Source: Larimichthys crocea | Lineage: Eukaryota > Chordata > Actinopteri > Sciaenidae | Assembly (NCBI RefSeq): GCF_000972845.2 | Contig: NC_040022.1 | Span: forward strand, 15,107,403 to 15,171,402 | Direction: 5' to 3' | Length of the DNA: 64,000 nt | Part shown: piece by piece, positions 1 to 13,258 of the stretch | Numbering within the stretch: position 1 is the stretch's first letter | Layout of the letters: each line of letters begins with the position of its first letter | Made by a program: the position numbers and the translations under genes | Notes under the pieces: generated by a model | What the model was told of the DNA's origin: nothing | The model's database searches: none | Seen by the model: the letters and a program-made list of their open reading frames with translations, nothing else

Positions 1-78
1 TCTTTCTTACACGCTCTTAGAGAAATGGCAGCCTGAGATATAATCTCATCATCTCCTTGTGTATTTTTTTCTTTTCAG

Positions 79-3000
79 AGCAGAGATAATCCTGGGAAAC
101 ATCATCAAGAAAAAGTGCTGGAGGTAAATTACACCTTCTTGAGATTCTAAATGTGTTTCATGAATATAACACATACTCTACATGGCCATAAGTGTACAGG
201 CAAACAAGATATGTACACATACAGTATGTTAGCATCATATTCCAAAGAGGCCTCCACTCTTCTGGGACTGCTGCAAGGTTTTACTTCTCTTCAGCTACGA
301 GAGCATTACTAAGCTCAGGCACTAATGTTGGGCGATAAACGGCTGGCTCCCAGTTGGCGTTCCAATTAATCCAAAAGGTGTCAGACAAGGTTGAGGTCAG
401 GACTCTCAGCAAGTCTGTTAAGTTCGCAGGAAAGGAAATTGGTACCACAAACGTGCAAGCACGTTGTGTTACTTACATTTCTTCTCCCAGGCATTGCACG
501 TTAATTGAAGAGGTTGTGCAGTGGTGCAAGAAGGTTCCTGGTTCGAACCTTAGCTCAGCTTTCTTTGTGTGGTTTGCACGTTCTCCCTGTGTCTACGTTA
601 TTATTCATGCTTCCTCCCACTGTCCATAAGACATTAATTTGGTGACTCTAAATTTTCCTGTAGGTGTGAGTGTGAATGGTTGTTTTCCTCTATGTGCCCT
701 GTGATAAGCTGAGTCCAGACTTGTCCACGGTGTACCCCGCCTCTCGTCCAAAGCCAGCTGGGATAGGCTCCAGCCCCACCGTGACCCTGATGAGGATAAG
801 CGGTTACAGAAAATGGATGGATGGATGGAATTGAGGGGGCCATCTTGCCTATCTTAGCAAGCTTGGAAGTTTATAAATAAGAGCTAATTAACTGACATCT
901 TCTTACCTATCCATAAAATCAATTAATTATCTTAAATTTTAAACTTGTAAAAACATAAACTTTAATTTTTTATATATGGCTGTGGTTGACACGTGTTGGT
1001 GAGTGTGAGCTTGTATCTGCACCAGTCAGTTTCATACATCTGCTGCATACTGCATGTACTGCCACACTGCAGTGATAAGACTCAGTTATGTTTTTCGCCC
1101 TTTTAAACAACTCATGCCAGCTCTCTGCCTGTCATTACCTCAACTCTGGATCTGTGTGAATTATTGATCATTCAAGCATGGATTTTATAGTGAGGGAGCT
1201 ATCTTGTCAGAGTCCAGAGAGAAAAAAAAAAAGTCTCGCTATTATGTTTAAAAAAGCAGAACAGCCCATCTGTCACTTTACACCGCAGGACAGAAGGTCA
1301 CTGGAGGGCATCATCATTATAAACAAAAGTATAATAGACACACTGCCCGCACACACATCTTTTTGAGAACAACTTTAAAGCACTTTTTTTAAAATGGCCC
1401 TTTGATGTGTCTGTCTGTCGTCCCTCAGGAGATCCAGCCTGGTGATCACCACAAAGCTCTACTGGGGTGGAAAGTAAGTCTGTGTGCTTGTTATTGTGTG
1501 TGTGTGTGTCCTTTCCCTCCTCAGATGTTTGGGCCATCTCACCAACAACAGGCTACACATTAAAACATTTGCTTCCAGCTACAAAGCGTGATATGGGATC
1601 AAACATTTTGGAAAACCTACAGGCGCACAGATATGGAGGACACACAAAAAAATGACAACACGGCCATGTTCTCATGCCCTGCTTGCTTCCCTTCATACTC
1701 TTCCTCAGCCTTCTCACCAAACTGCCAAGAGTCATAGCTTCTTTTTTCTGTCATGCTGAAGTATCCTGCTCTCAATCTGCATTAGTCACATTCCCTCTGT
1801 TTATCAAGTCTTCAGGCTTGTACTGAGGGAAGAAGCTTCATAAGTACATCCATCATCTTCTTCTGGTTCCCATTTTAAGCATCTGATGTAGATCAGTAGA
1901 GTAGGGCCCAGATGCGATTGTGTAAATTTAATTTAAGCTCATCCTCTCAGACTATCATCAAAGTACCAAATCAGTCTCCACGGCGGATGTATTTAGAGAA
2001 CAACTACTTAACCCCCTGCTGAGCGAGCTGTAAGTGTGCCTGAGGTGCCTGTCAAGAATCATCATCCAAACATACACTAGATATTTGCACACTTTACTCT
2101 CCATTGCGCTTCCTTACCATTTTTGCGCTAAAAGGTAAGAATATGTGACGATATGGAGAAGGGACAGCATGTTTCTGTTTGTGTTCATTATCATAACCCT
2201 GAGCAGACTGGAACACCACAGGATGGAGGGAGGCAGAAAAATAATGTGTGAAATGAAGCAAGGACAAGACACATAGCAGACAGTGAACAATCACTGGAGC
2301 AGAAAGAAAACAAAGGAATGAAATGTAAAAGAATAATGCATGCACGGGAAAAATCTGAAAGTGACACAGGTGACGCTACTGACAAATCACTAAAGCACAG
2401 TAAGCACCATTTTTTTTTACTCTCACCACTCTTATATGTATAATTTGCAGATGAATCGGCAGCTGTTTTCAGCACCAGCTGCACACAGCATGCTCAGCAC
2501 TACATGTCAGACAGACAATGTTACCAACAAACCGGTAGAGCAACAAAACCGTAAATGAGCCAGATATTTCCCTCAGGAGATGATGGAGACCAAAACAGAT
2601 GTAAAAAAAAGAGTGAATAAAAGACAGGCAGCCCTTAAACACTCCAGATGAATGTTAATGTTGGTCTGTACTGACATGATGTGTAACTGCCTCCAAGTAG
2701 ATAGACACCCAATGAATCTAGGTAAAAGCAAATGTAAAAATGCCACAGAGTCCTGCATTCAAAGCCATATAGTAAAAGCACAGAAGTATTAGCTACAAAA
2801 TGTACACATGCACCAAAAGCAATGAATGGCTCCTTAAACTACAGATACATTCATCTAAAGAAGGTATTTTTATGTTGGAGATGGTCTAGGATGGCGTATC
2901 AAACTGTTACTATTCCAGAAATATTGACAGTTTTATGTAGTGAAGTGTTATGAAGTGTAGTGAAGTGGGAGCGATATGTTTTATTATCTTAATTAATAGC

Positions 3001-6000
3001 ATGTATGCAATGTAATACTGATTTCTCTCTAAACAACAGTGAAGTTGAACTATTGAAAAATTGAAAAAGGGATTAATCAAGTCATAATCAAGTGCTTTAT
3101 ATATAAATTACAGCGCTGCATTTTGAAGCTCTGTATTCATTCAGTCCAGTTTCTGCCGAAATATATTTTCATCTGCAAATCACCAAAGCCGTGCTAACTG
3201 GGAAGTCACTGGCAAATCATTGCAGTGACAAGTCTTGCCCACTGCACAGACACGCTGCACAGTTTGTTCTATAGCTGCAGGCAGACTGCACAGCGTCGAG
3301 TGGGTGTATTTCTATTCAGTGATTTGTAGGTAGTTTGTTATGGACGCTCTTGTTAGGCATGTTTAATGATCTGCTTCGATGCATTACAGCTGTGTTGAAT
3401 GCACATCAGTATGTGTGTTTATATGTGTGCTGACATCCATGATATGTCTCCCTCTTGTTGCAGAGCAGAGACGGAAAGAGGCCTCAACAGAAAACACATC
3501 ATTGAAGGTAACAAGTCGATTTCCTCTCCTCTGCTTTGTCCTTCATGTCACCCCATCACTCGGAGCCCCGCTGCACTCCTGTAATCTCCCTCTTTTATCT
3601 CTTTCCTCCCACATCTTTCTTGCTTCATCTGTTTTCTCTCTGCTCTTTGATTTTTCTCACCATGTGCAGCCAGCTGGATTTGAAAGTTGTATTAGCCACT
3701 GGTACATCAAACCTTGACAGATGTCTTTTGTCTTTTCTGTTGTAATACATGTGTCTTTTCAGGAAACTGCACTTTCAAATATCCTTATACACTCTTTTCC
3801 TTTCTTCTTTTGGCTTTGTACAATCTTACAATGACGTACCTTTTCAGTGTCATTGGCTCAATCTATCCCGATTCCCAAACAACTCTGCATCCGGTCCGCA
3901 GCGCACTGCACCTCCAGCAGTGACTCAGCTCTCTCCCACGTTATTAACATTCACCGCAGCCTCTGTAACTTCACCCCCAAACAATAGAAGGGGAATACAC
4001 TTAGAAAGGGCTGGAGGAAAAGGGCAAAGTGGGAGAGTGTGGAAGGAAATGAGGCACTGCCAATTATCTAAAGGCAGTTTGGCTGTCCAGATGATAGGTA
4101 GCATCCATGAGAGAAAGATGCAGTGTCCCTGTCTCAACTGGTGTGGCACATGTCACCACAATCTAATTAACTGGCTGAGTCAAACATCTGCTGACACCAT
4201 CATGCTTAGTACTGGTTTACAGCCCATATCACGGACCCATCATTTGATTGGTTAAGTGACATTTACTGGGTATGATGGTGTCAAAACTTAATGATCAAAA
4301 GCACTGATGAATGTTGTGTTGACAGTCATTCTAGCAACCAGCATGTGTTTTAGCCTTTTCCCCACATCACAGAGAAATTCCTTCTTCACTTTCATCATTT
4401 CAAAGAGACTTTCGTGGAACACAATTAAAAATGCATTATTCATGGAAGACGCCATTGGAATAGCTTTGTTGTTCAACATCTTTTCTTAGTCCCAAAAATA
4501 GACTTTGCAGCCGCTAAACTCCGGCTTATCCATGAGACAGCGCAAACTGCTCATGATGACGGTGCAGGCTGCGATTAGGATCCATATAAGGGGTGTCTTT
4601 GGGATTGCGGGAGTATAGATGACAGAGGAAGGAATAAGTGGTTGGAACTATGGTGGGGAGAGCACAACGCTCAGCTGGGATTAGCGGCTGATGATGAAGC
4701 CTCTGGCACTAATCTGCCTTGCACCCTCACACATTCTCAAGAGCGCAAGAGTGTCTTTTGCCTTGTCTCTCAATTACTCTGCTGCCCTCCTTTGTGACTG
4801 TGTTCGTGTTTCATCTTTCATCTGGTCTTCTCCTTGTGTGAATGAGGGCTGATCTGCTCACAATACTTTTTTGTCATCTCGTATCCTTTCCTCAGTGTTC
4901 CGTATTTCGTCTTTGATTTGAGTTGGTTGGTACACAGCTGCTGAGCTTTTTCCACGTGGATCATCTTACAACAATAAAGTGGTGTCAACTAAGCTTGACA
5001 GTGATTAAAACTGGAAATCTGCCCTCTGTTTGATCCTTTGCTTTGTCTGGATAAAGAAAGGGATACAAAAAGTACAAAATGGCACTTTCCATTTCATACT
5101 TTGTGTTTAAAAGGTTCAACCACATTAAAAAAAACAAGACTATGTAACTTCTGCTAAGTGGGATAGTGTTAAATGCTAAACAAGAAGTTTAGCATCTACT
5201 CAAAATGCCAAGCTGTACAGTAACATGTGGTATAAGGGTGGCAAAGAAGCATAAAGTCATAACACTGACTCAAAACTGTTAGCTAACATAGACACGATAA
5301 GATACTGGTCATACCAGACCACAACAATAACTGTAACAGTAAAACCTGAATGTATTTAAGTGAGAAATGTTTTATTGTTTTAAAGTAACAATAAATTATC
5401 GATCCATCTTCTATAACCGCTTAATCCTATCAGAGTTGCGGGGGGCTGCATGAGAGGCAGGGCCTGGACAAGTCGCCATTTCATCACAGGCTAAGACATA
5501 GAAAGAAACAACCATTCTTGCCAACATTTACACCTACAGGCAATTTAGAGTCGCTAATTAACCTGTTAACCTTCATGTCTTTGGAATGTCTTACTACCCA
5601 GAGAGAATCACGGACACGGAGAGACAATGCGCCTCAGGCTCACGGTGCAAACCACTGCACTGTGCTGCCCACAATAAATTATAGATTACTTTCTTAAAGG
5701 ATAGCTAGTCTTGCTTTAATTGAAACAGAGATAGACTAAGTTTTGTACAGAGGAGTCAATTATTTTAGTTGTTTGAATCTCAGCAGTTTTTAATTTATGG
5801 TAATAACATGTCATATCAGGAAACACACAGGTGTAAATATTTCACATAAAAACTGGATGAATTTAAATTGGGCATTCAGTTCCTGCTATTAAACTCGCTG
5901 CGTCGTGACTTATTGGGACATTTTAATGAAAAGCCTTAATTAATGTCATTATTTACACCTGTGCTACAACAAGTCAAAATGTCTGTCGTGAAAAAGGTAC

Positions 6001-9000
6001 TGCTTTGTCTTAATGAACCATGTCTTCCAGCTTAGTAACTGCTTTCCCTTTGCTCATCATAAAGCCATTAAGAATTCTGTAATTAAACTTTACTACTTCA
6101 GAAACAAGCACTCAGTCAGTCAATTATTAAATTAAGTTATTAGAAAGAGCACATTAGTTTCCAGCTGACATTAGAGTAGTATCTGAGGGGACAGAGGCTG
6201 TATTTGCTTTGAAAACAATGTAGCATTTTGCTGTTTAAAAACTGGGACTTGTAGTTTCATAACCACAACCCATACACCAGGCTGAATATGACAACCAAGG
6301 TGCAAGCTGGATCAAAAGATGTGTCTCAGCTGGCAGGCCTTGAGTCACATGTGGTCAGCTGTCACTTTGCTACGTTTATGAATATTTTGACCCCTGGATC
6401 CAGTTCACCCTATTTTTCCTTTTCCTTATTCCATGGTTAAAGTATGAAAAGGAGAAGGAGTGCCTCTTCTTTCTACGTTAATGCTCTCTAATGCAGCAGG
6501 CAGTTGTTTTCAGTGGAAAATCTCCAGAAACATACATTACAGCATCTACCCAAATGAATTGCAGAGATGGTTACCAGCTGATTGGTGAACATACTGGAGC
6601 ATTTAGCGGCTACATAGACAGATATTTTTCTCAGGAGTTGCCAGAGTCAAAGGTAGAGATTTAAAAAAAAATAGAACAGTGTTCATTTATATTTGCTGGA
6701 TGTGTAAATAGGCAACAGTTTTCTAAAAAGTTCACCATGTTGTGTTGGGTTTTCTAGCTTGTATCTCTTCTCCCAACTGTCCAAAATTTGTGATTGCAGG
6801 CTTAAGCATGCTGCAGTTGATCTGATTTTAGTGTGAAGTCATTATTGTAGTTCACCTCCAGGACAGTGTTAAATAAATAGCAAGGAGGGAGTCACATGCA
6901 CACAGTGATTATCACTCTTCCCTTGCAGATCCAGGCCAGCATGTACATGTCCAAAGGTATCAAGGGACAAGATTTTGTACTTGCTAGTATATCTGAATGA
7001 TACTATAATAAGTCTCCTTGGTCCACTGGTATTAGTAGAGGTGTTTATGAGTTTACTCAGGGCTTATCTGACTATGTTGAGTTTTTATTCCAAGTGTGTT
7101 AAACCATCCTCTTGGAAATTTGAAATATTTATTTATTTACGCTATGGACGTCAACCACACTACTTAGTTACGTAATGTACATCTTTCTAAACCTCTTCTT
7201 CTCTTCTCATCTAAGGTTTGAAGGGCTCCCTCCAGAGGATGCAACTTGAGTATGTGGATGTGGTTTTTGCCAACCGGCCAGACAGCAACACTCCCATGGA
7301 GGGTGAGTGACCCTCGGGTAGGGGGGTGCTGGACGCCTGGGGCAAGGACAATGCATGTTGTTCTGTAACATGAGAAGGTGAGAAATACTGACAAGGCCGT
7401 TGCCCTCACCGGACCGACGACCTTTGCGTTGGACTAAAGGGGTTTGTCTTTGTGGCCGCGCGTGCGTGTGTGTCTCCCTAAGACACAAACACACACACAA
7501 ACACACACACACACACACACACACATATTTCAAGTAATCTGACAATCTTGCCTCATCACTTGTCCTCTATTTTAGTCTACAAAATCTAACTCCCTTCTTT
7601 CACTCTGTCTCTGTGGGATCCACAGGGTCTCTGAGCTGCACCCGCTCCCAGCCCTCCCTGTTCTTCAGAAGCAGGATTATCTGCTCCCACCCCTCCCTCC
7701 CCCCCAGGGGGAAAGCTGGTGTATTTTTGGGCTGGTCTCACTAGATACAAACCTTACTGTGCGCTCTATTCCTTCAACACTCTAGTGTTGCCTTTCCCAC
7801 ACATCTACCTTATGTCACCATTTCTTTTTTTTTCTTTTGCATGCTTCCAGTTTCTTCCTGCTTCACTTCTCTCTTGTAATGGCCCCCACAGATACTTGGG
7901 CCCCTCTTCTATCCTATGAGCCGACATCCACAGATGTTACAGTGTTTGGCCAAAAGGTTGTAAGAAGTCTAACTGGGCACACTAAAATATTTTCCAGTCT
8001 GTCCCCTTTGCCCCCCTCCCCCATGCTTCCTTCCCTGTGAGCAAGCAGACTGTGGGGGACCAATCTGTCATACTTATCATTCCCGGGACATTGTTGTCAC
8101 TAGTAGTACTGATGATTGACAAGCAGACCCTGGGGTCTGTCAAACCTTCTTGTAACCCATCTCTGCAAATAAAATCACTTCACTATTGACAACTCATGCA
8201 GAGAAATCTAATCTGATTGATAGAATGATTGATTGACAGTCTGACAGGATGATAAAAAATGAAAAAGAGAGAGTCGAACAGACAAATATAAAGATAGATA
8301 AATTGGATTGTGTTTTGCTTTCAACAGCTTTGAAACCAAGTCACACCCATTAATCAGTGTAGAACATTGTGCATGTTTCCTTCATCCTTCATTACAGTGA
8401 AGCAAAGCTACTGCCATAAATCAATGCATAGATTCAGGAAGGAAGGCGCTCATACGGAAGAAAAGTGAGACTTCTATATCTCTGTGGGGATTTACACATC
8501 CACATGTTCCTCATACTTAAAACAGGATTGACAGCATTGATGCAGTACCTTAGAAAAGAATGCTAACAGGTGCACAGGTGTGTTCGCATGCATTTGTGTT
8601 TAATTTGTGCTTGTATTTTTGTTACCATGACTTTAACTGCTTTAGACTTTGTGTGAGACAACATGTGATGTCATGGCTGCTGTTTTCCTTCTCCCATCCA
8701 CTCATGCGTACAGGTTTTCCTCCGAGGTGTTAAAGTCCATAGACAGTTTCATCACAAATGTTGCCAGATAGCGTAGTTCGTAAAGTACTAACATTTTAGC
8801 AAATATGATGAGACGATGCCTCAAGGAGAAGCATCTGTGCTACTGCGAACTCATTGTTTTAACAGGCGTACCAAAGCCTGCAGAGTAAACTGCCCGATTC
8901 TTGGCACAGTCTTGCCATCCAGCATCATTTTTTTAAGTGACAAAGCAATATGCAGTAAATTGAATCCATTTAATCAAGTGAATATGGAAATCCCCCGGAC

Positions 9001-12000
9001 AGAGTAAAAGTAAAGAATAGGACACAGAGGCCAAGGAAAAAGAGCAGACATGGAATCAATAAATAGATTTTATTACAATCCCTCCAGCCAGGAATTTTTC
9101 ACTGGAGAGCAAATTAAATGGTACTGTGACAGCATACTGAACACATACCCAAATCCATCCTCTCAGGACATTTCTTCAAGTGTCAAGATATTACCTCTGT
9201 ATTAAAATGCTCAGCAATATAAGAGAAGCATGCAGGATGATCACACCGACTCAGTATCTCTGTACTTTCTTTCTTTTGGCTGCACATTCGGAACCTTTCC
9301 CATAATCATACAAGGCCTTCATCAGCCATTGAAAATCTCCTGTGGTGTGACATATTGAGCACTGCCCTGAGCGTATGCGTGAGGAGAATAACATTAGTTT
9401 CAGAATTAGAGTACCACCTCTTTGTAAAGCAACTCTCACAAAGACAGCTAAACATCCACATATTGTAGACACCTGCCCAGACAAATATGGACATCAGTGT
9501 GTGCTGTATGCTTTCTTTCACACTCCTCGCTGTGCTCTGCAGAAGGCCACCATGGTACCTGCTGACTAGAGTTGACCAAATGTTCCTGACTCAGTGGCAT
9601 GTTGCTGCTGTCTCAAGGACAGGCTGGTATTGGCTAGCAGCCAGGCAGTTTGCAAATATGCAAGACACCTTATGCATTCAAGACACAAAGAGGATACTAC
9701 CCACATTTCAGGAATTTGCTTAACTCAAGTGATAAATTCCAAACAATACATATCAGTCAGAAAATATATTACTATAATATATTTATGTTTCAACATCTTC
9801 AGCAAAGCACAAGATTTTCATGTGTGTATGGAATAAATTGTGAATTAAAGGAATAGTTTGACATTTTGGAAAATAGGCACTGTCATTCTTGCTAATAGTT
9901 AAATAAGAATATTGACACACACATATAACATTAATTACTGAGCTTTAGAGGTGCTGGTATACAGATTTTTTACCTTTAGAAAGAGGCAGACTGTTGCTGT
10001 TTGCCAGCCTTTGTGCTAACTGCAGATAGCTGCTGGCTGTACTGTAACTACATGTTTAATGTACAGAGTGGTAGCAATCTTCTCATCTAAATTGTACACC
10101 AATTTCTGTGCGGATGTGCCCACACTTTCACCCACTTCATCCTCCTTGAAAAACTGCAGTGGGCTTTTATGTGAGTGGGGTGTTGATGGTGTGCGCTGGA
10201 TATCTCACCTGAGCACTACCCTCAGTGTGGCCTCTGCCGTTGGAATTTATGACTCACTGCGGCCTCGCGGAAAGTAACTTTATGTAAAGAGGGGCATGTC
10301 GGTATGCATGGATGTTGCTGTGAATCAACTTGTCATCTCGCCTCGCCTGGCATTGATGTGGATTCACAAACTATTATGAATCGTGTGTTGCTCCAAGGCT
10401 CCTACTTGGTTCACAGTTTTCCCTTCTGTCCTTACATCCTTCCAAATCGCTCCGACCTTCCCTTTTGGAGCAGATGTACTGTTATTCCTCTACCCTCGCA
10501 TCTGCTTCACCCACATGCACACTTGCTCTCTGTCTCTCACTGAGCTACATTTTGGTCCAGAGTAAGAACTATTGATGAAAAGGAATCACTCTTTTTTAAT
10601 CACCCTCCACTGTGGTCTCATCTCTTCATCCTCATTATGAGTCTTCCCACTTTTATCTCCAGAATTTGCGTTGCACTAATGTAGCAGAAGTTTCATTAAT
10701 ATATTTTAAGTGCTAATACAGACAAAAGAAATCATATATGTTTTTATTACTTTTACTCTTCTGCAGTAATTAGCACTTACAGCAGACACACATATTGGAA
10801 ATTGTCTTGATTTAAAAACTCCTTTGAGAAGTTTTATTAAATAATACAACTAAAATAAAAAAATATATATTTTACTTATTCACTATTCCACCCACCATTA
10901 CTTCCTTGCTGCATCCTCTGGCACAAATACACAAACCACTAAGGGCCACTGTGGCTGACTTCAGCCCATACAGTTGAAATTTGCTGTGATTTGTTCAACC
11001 ACACAAGAAACATTCTGCCAAGGTTAGCTAAGTCTTTCCATTTAACCCCCTGCAGCGTTTTGCCACATTAAATTGTATTACCCTAGCAGAGGATGTCTGC
11101 TTACACATGAGTTTAAAAGCAGGCGAGCCTTTCTCACAAGCAGGATGAATACATTTTAAGCTTTATCTTTGTTTTTACTGTCAGTAAGGGGCCTGTTTAA
11201 CCAAAGGCTTTTTCAAATTTCTTCTAGTCGCCTTTAAACTTTGTTCAAGTCAAGAGAATTTTATTATTCTCTGATGAAAAATGACATCTGAATCTAGTTC
11301 TCTTGTAATGAAAATAACATAAACTATGTTGTAAATTAACCTTAATGTAATGTAAAAAAGGTCTTTGTGCAGGTTATATAAAAGTTGCAATTGTGGCGCC
11401 ATCCACTGTTTGATTATTGACAATGTACGTGTCTGCTCTTTAATATTTTATGTTTATAGAGATAGTAAGAGCGATGACACATGTCATCAACCAGGGGATG
11501 TCCATGTACTGGGGGACGTCCCGATGGTCCGCAATGGAGATTATGGTGAGTGGTGATGGAAAAAGCTTTTGTGCATCTTATAACGAGCAACCAAAATAAA
11601 CCTTCATATGACAAATAGTTCCTAACTAACTGAGCTTTATTTAGGACAGAGCAGTATATTGATATTAATTACTTTATGTCTCTCCCTGTAATCATATGGT
11701 GGGTTCTGTTTTTAATATAAGAAAACACATTTAGAAAGAAATTTGCTGTCTAATTCACCTCTACGAAGCGATTACAAAGTCATATCATCTTCCAGAATGA
11801 TTTCAGAAAATGGCAAAAATGCACTGAAATGTGACAGTTCCTGTTTAGCTGATAGATATTAAAGCACATGTATAATGACATTTTCTGTTGACTTCAATGT
11901 CTATTTTGCTATCAGCACTCCATCAGTACTGTAGAAGGGGGAAATGAATGAATACTGTATGTTGAAACACTATCATATACAAAAGAAAATCTTTAAACAG

Positions 12001-13258
12001 AAAGGTCACTGTTTGCACATGTTTCTTCATATCATGAACCTTTCTCTCCTTTATTTTTATTCCCTCTTCACGTTCCATTAGGAAGCATACTCTGTGGCCA
12101 GACAGTTTAATTTAATTCCACCGGTGTGTGAGCAGGCAGAGTATCACTTCTTCCAGAGGGACAAAGTGGAAACTCAGCTGCCAGAGCTCTACCATAAAAT
12201 AGGTGAGTTTACAGTAAGTTTCTCCTCAAGTTAAGCTTTTTAAAAATAGTTTAAGGGCTGTATCCTGTTTACTCATTGGTCTGTGATATCTCAGGGGTGG
12301 GAGTGGTGTCTTGGTCCCCGTTGGCCTGTGGAATCATCACTGGGAAGTACGAGAATGGCGTCCCAGAATCCTCCAGGGCCTCAATGAAGGTCTGTATGTC
12401 TATATGTTTCAGTCTTTTACTCTTATCCAGTGGCAGACACATGCAGTGTGCAGAAAGGTGTGATGCATTTTTGGGAATATGGTTTAGTCATGGTTAGGGA
12501 GGGTAATCATTCATCATGTTCCAATCCAAGAGGGCAACAGCACTTTCATTGCCCTCATGCATTTCAACCATGGGCAATGAAGAGGTGATGGCCTCTGAGT
12601 CCACAAGTGCTCATACTCAACAACAACAACAATTAACAAAATTAAAACATAATCTGGTTCAAGTTCTTTCCGCCTGATTTTGAGTAATAATTCTAATTCT
12701 TTCTGTCTTACTGCACACCCAGCCATACCAGTGGTTGAGGGAGAAAATAATGAGCGAGGATGGGAGGAAACAGCAAGCCAAGCTGAAGGAACTGGCTCAT
12801 ATCGCGGAAAAGCTCGGATGTACTTTGCCGCAGCTAGCCATAGGTAAGGGAAACACAAGACCCACAACTTCAAATCCTGTGAGAGCAACAATACACACAA
12901 TGTATCTCTGCATACTGTCTGATTTCTTGATATCACAAATAAAAACTCCTCTTATCCCCAATCTTTAGCCTGGTGCCTGAGGAACGAGGGAGTGAGTTCA
13001 GTGCTGCTGGGCTCCTCCAATCCAAGCCAGCTAACAGAGAACCTGGGAGCCATTCAGGTACAAGGTCCATCTTCTAAGTCAGGCTTAGAAGATGGATAAT
13101 GAATGAATAATTATTTCAGTATTTGGTCGATTGATTACATGCTCTTTCTTTCGTTTTGTGCATCACAGGTAATTCCAAAGATGACAGCAGGCATTGCCAC
13201 AGAAGTGGATCATTTACTAGGAAACCGTCCTCACAGTAAAAAGGACTACCACCATTAG
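79..13258 (+). CDS. kcnab1: Voltage-gated K+ channel beta subunit (aldo-keto reductase fold), KCNAB1-like, 5'-truncated by window edge
   Basis: Exons seen: 79-123, 1429-1473, 3464-3507, 7216-7302, 11460-11545, 12082-12202, 12295-12389, 12723-12843, 12969-13057, 13169-13258 (TAG). All have AG/GT borders and matching phases, giving the last 273 residues of a protein of about 400. Kv-beta subunits bind the N-terminal T1 domain of Shaker-type Kv channels and carry an NADPH-binding aldo-keto reductase barrel that tunes inactivation and trafficking. Visible family marks are [11 protein letters not shown] with the catalytic Lys (codon 1454-1456), [64 protein letters not shown] and the terminal SKKDY. 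The segments [28 protein letters not shown] and VIPKMT resemble KCNAB1 more than KCNAB2 or KCNAB3, so the family is certain and the paralogue probable. The variable inactivation-ball N-terminus lies upstream of the window. Confidence 0.9.
124..1428 (+). other. kcnab1: kcnab1 intron
   Basis: This intron holds the SINE at about 510-829. In the rest I see only AT-rich unique sequence with no convincing exon. Confidence 0.75.
510..829 (+). repeat. tRNA-derived SINE with LINE-like 3' part and (ATGG)n tail
   Basis: The head has a tRNA-like box B (GGTTCGAACC near 540-549). A body follows containing phrases that recur in teleost genomes: TTTGCACGTTCTCCCTGTGT near 569, TTGGTGACTCTAAATT near 639 and GCTGGGATAGGCTCCAGCC near 759. 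It ends in ATGG repeats at 813-828. The copy is diverged. Similarity was judged by memory of common fish SINEs, so the family name is left open. A second copy in the opposite orientation lies at 5401-5671. Confidence 0.8.
1474..3463 (+). other. kcnab1: kcnab1 intron
   Basis: This 2 kb intron is AT-rich. Short open frames within it lack codon structure or any recognisable protein. I see no gene or named repeat. Confidence 0.7.
5401..5671 (-). repeat. tRNA-derived SINE, minus orientation, same family as 510-829
   Basis: Read on the minus strand it starts GGCAGCACAGTGCAGTGG near 5671. It passes through CTAAATTGCCTGTAGGTG and GGCGACTTGTCCAGG, and ends with AAGCGGTTATAGAAGATGGA at 5401. The order matches the copy at 510-829. 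It is old, with many substitutions, and I saw no clear target-site duplication. Confidence 0.8.
6929..6956 (+). other. Candidate cryptic/poison exon in kcnab1
   Basis: A 28-nt segment is bordered by a strong acceptor (pyrimidine-rich ...CCCTTGCAG) and a plausible donor (AAAG|GTATCA). It sits 259 nt before the next coding exon. Its length is not a multiple of three. Inclusion would shift the frame and reach a TGA about 10 codons into the exon at 7216. Known Kv-beta proteins have no residues here, so it is either a decoy or a regulated exon. Confidence 0.25.
7482..7526. repeat. (CA)n microsatellite
   Basis: A nearly continuous CA run with two interruptions, preceded by a short GC-rich alternating purine-pyrimidine block (7456-7472). 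Confidence 0.95.
9846..10091. repeat. Interspersed repeat, common percomorph type
   Basis: It begins AAAGGAATAGTTTGACATTT and runs through TTAGAGGTGCTGGTATACAG and an AACTGCAGATAGCTGCTGGC-like block. It ends AGTGGTAGCAATCTTCTCAT. I recognise this order of phrases from many fish introns, but I cannot assign the superfamily from sequence alone. A segment near the start (TTAAATAAGAATATTGAC) resembles the reverse complement of the last segment, suggesting a foldback non-autonomous element. Confidence 0.55.
10707..10779. repeat. Perfect 11-bp inverted repeat, 51-nt spacer
   Basis: TAAGTGCTAAT at 10707-10717 is mirrored by ATTAGCACTTA at 10769-10779, inside a kcnab1 intron. It could form a hairpin or be chance in AT-rich DNA. 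Confidence 0.6.
11546..12081 (+). other. kcnab1: kcnab1 intron
   Basis: AT-rich intron sequence; I see nothing else in it. The nearby intron at 12390-12722 is likewise plain, apart from a short CAA run near 12619-12633. Confidence 0.75.

Larger units (their letters stand above)
3508..7215 (+). other. kcnab1: kcnab1 intron
   Basis: This 3.7 kb intron holds a minus-strand SINE (5401-5671), a TAAT-rich stretch (about 5930-6150) and an exon-like 28-nt segment (6929-6956). The open frame at 3749-4255 has no recognisable family and crosses ordinary intron sequence. Confidence 0.7.
7303..11459 (+). other. kcnab1: kcnab1 intron
   Basis: This 4.2 kb intron holds a CA microsatellite (about 7482-7526), an interspersed repeat (about 9846-10091) and an 11-bp inverted repeat (10707-10779). 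Short open frames around 9250-9860 overlap on both strands and match no family known to me. Confidence 0.7.

Noticed and set aside
3749..4255. 168-codon open frame in a kcnab1 intron
   Set aside because: No family resemblance or splice context; it lies in ordinary intron sequence overlapped by other frames.
79..13258. kcnab2 or kcnab3 instead of kcnab1
   Set aside because: Diagnostic stretches such as [28 protein letters not shown] and VIPKMT fit KCNAB1 better, though the a/b copy is unresolved.
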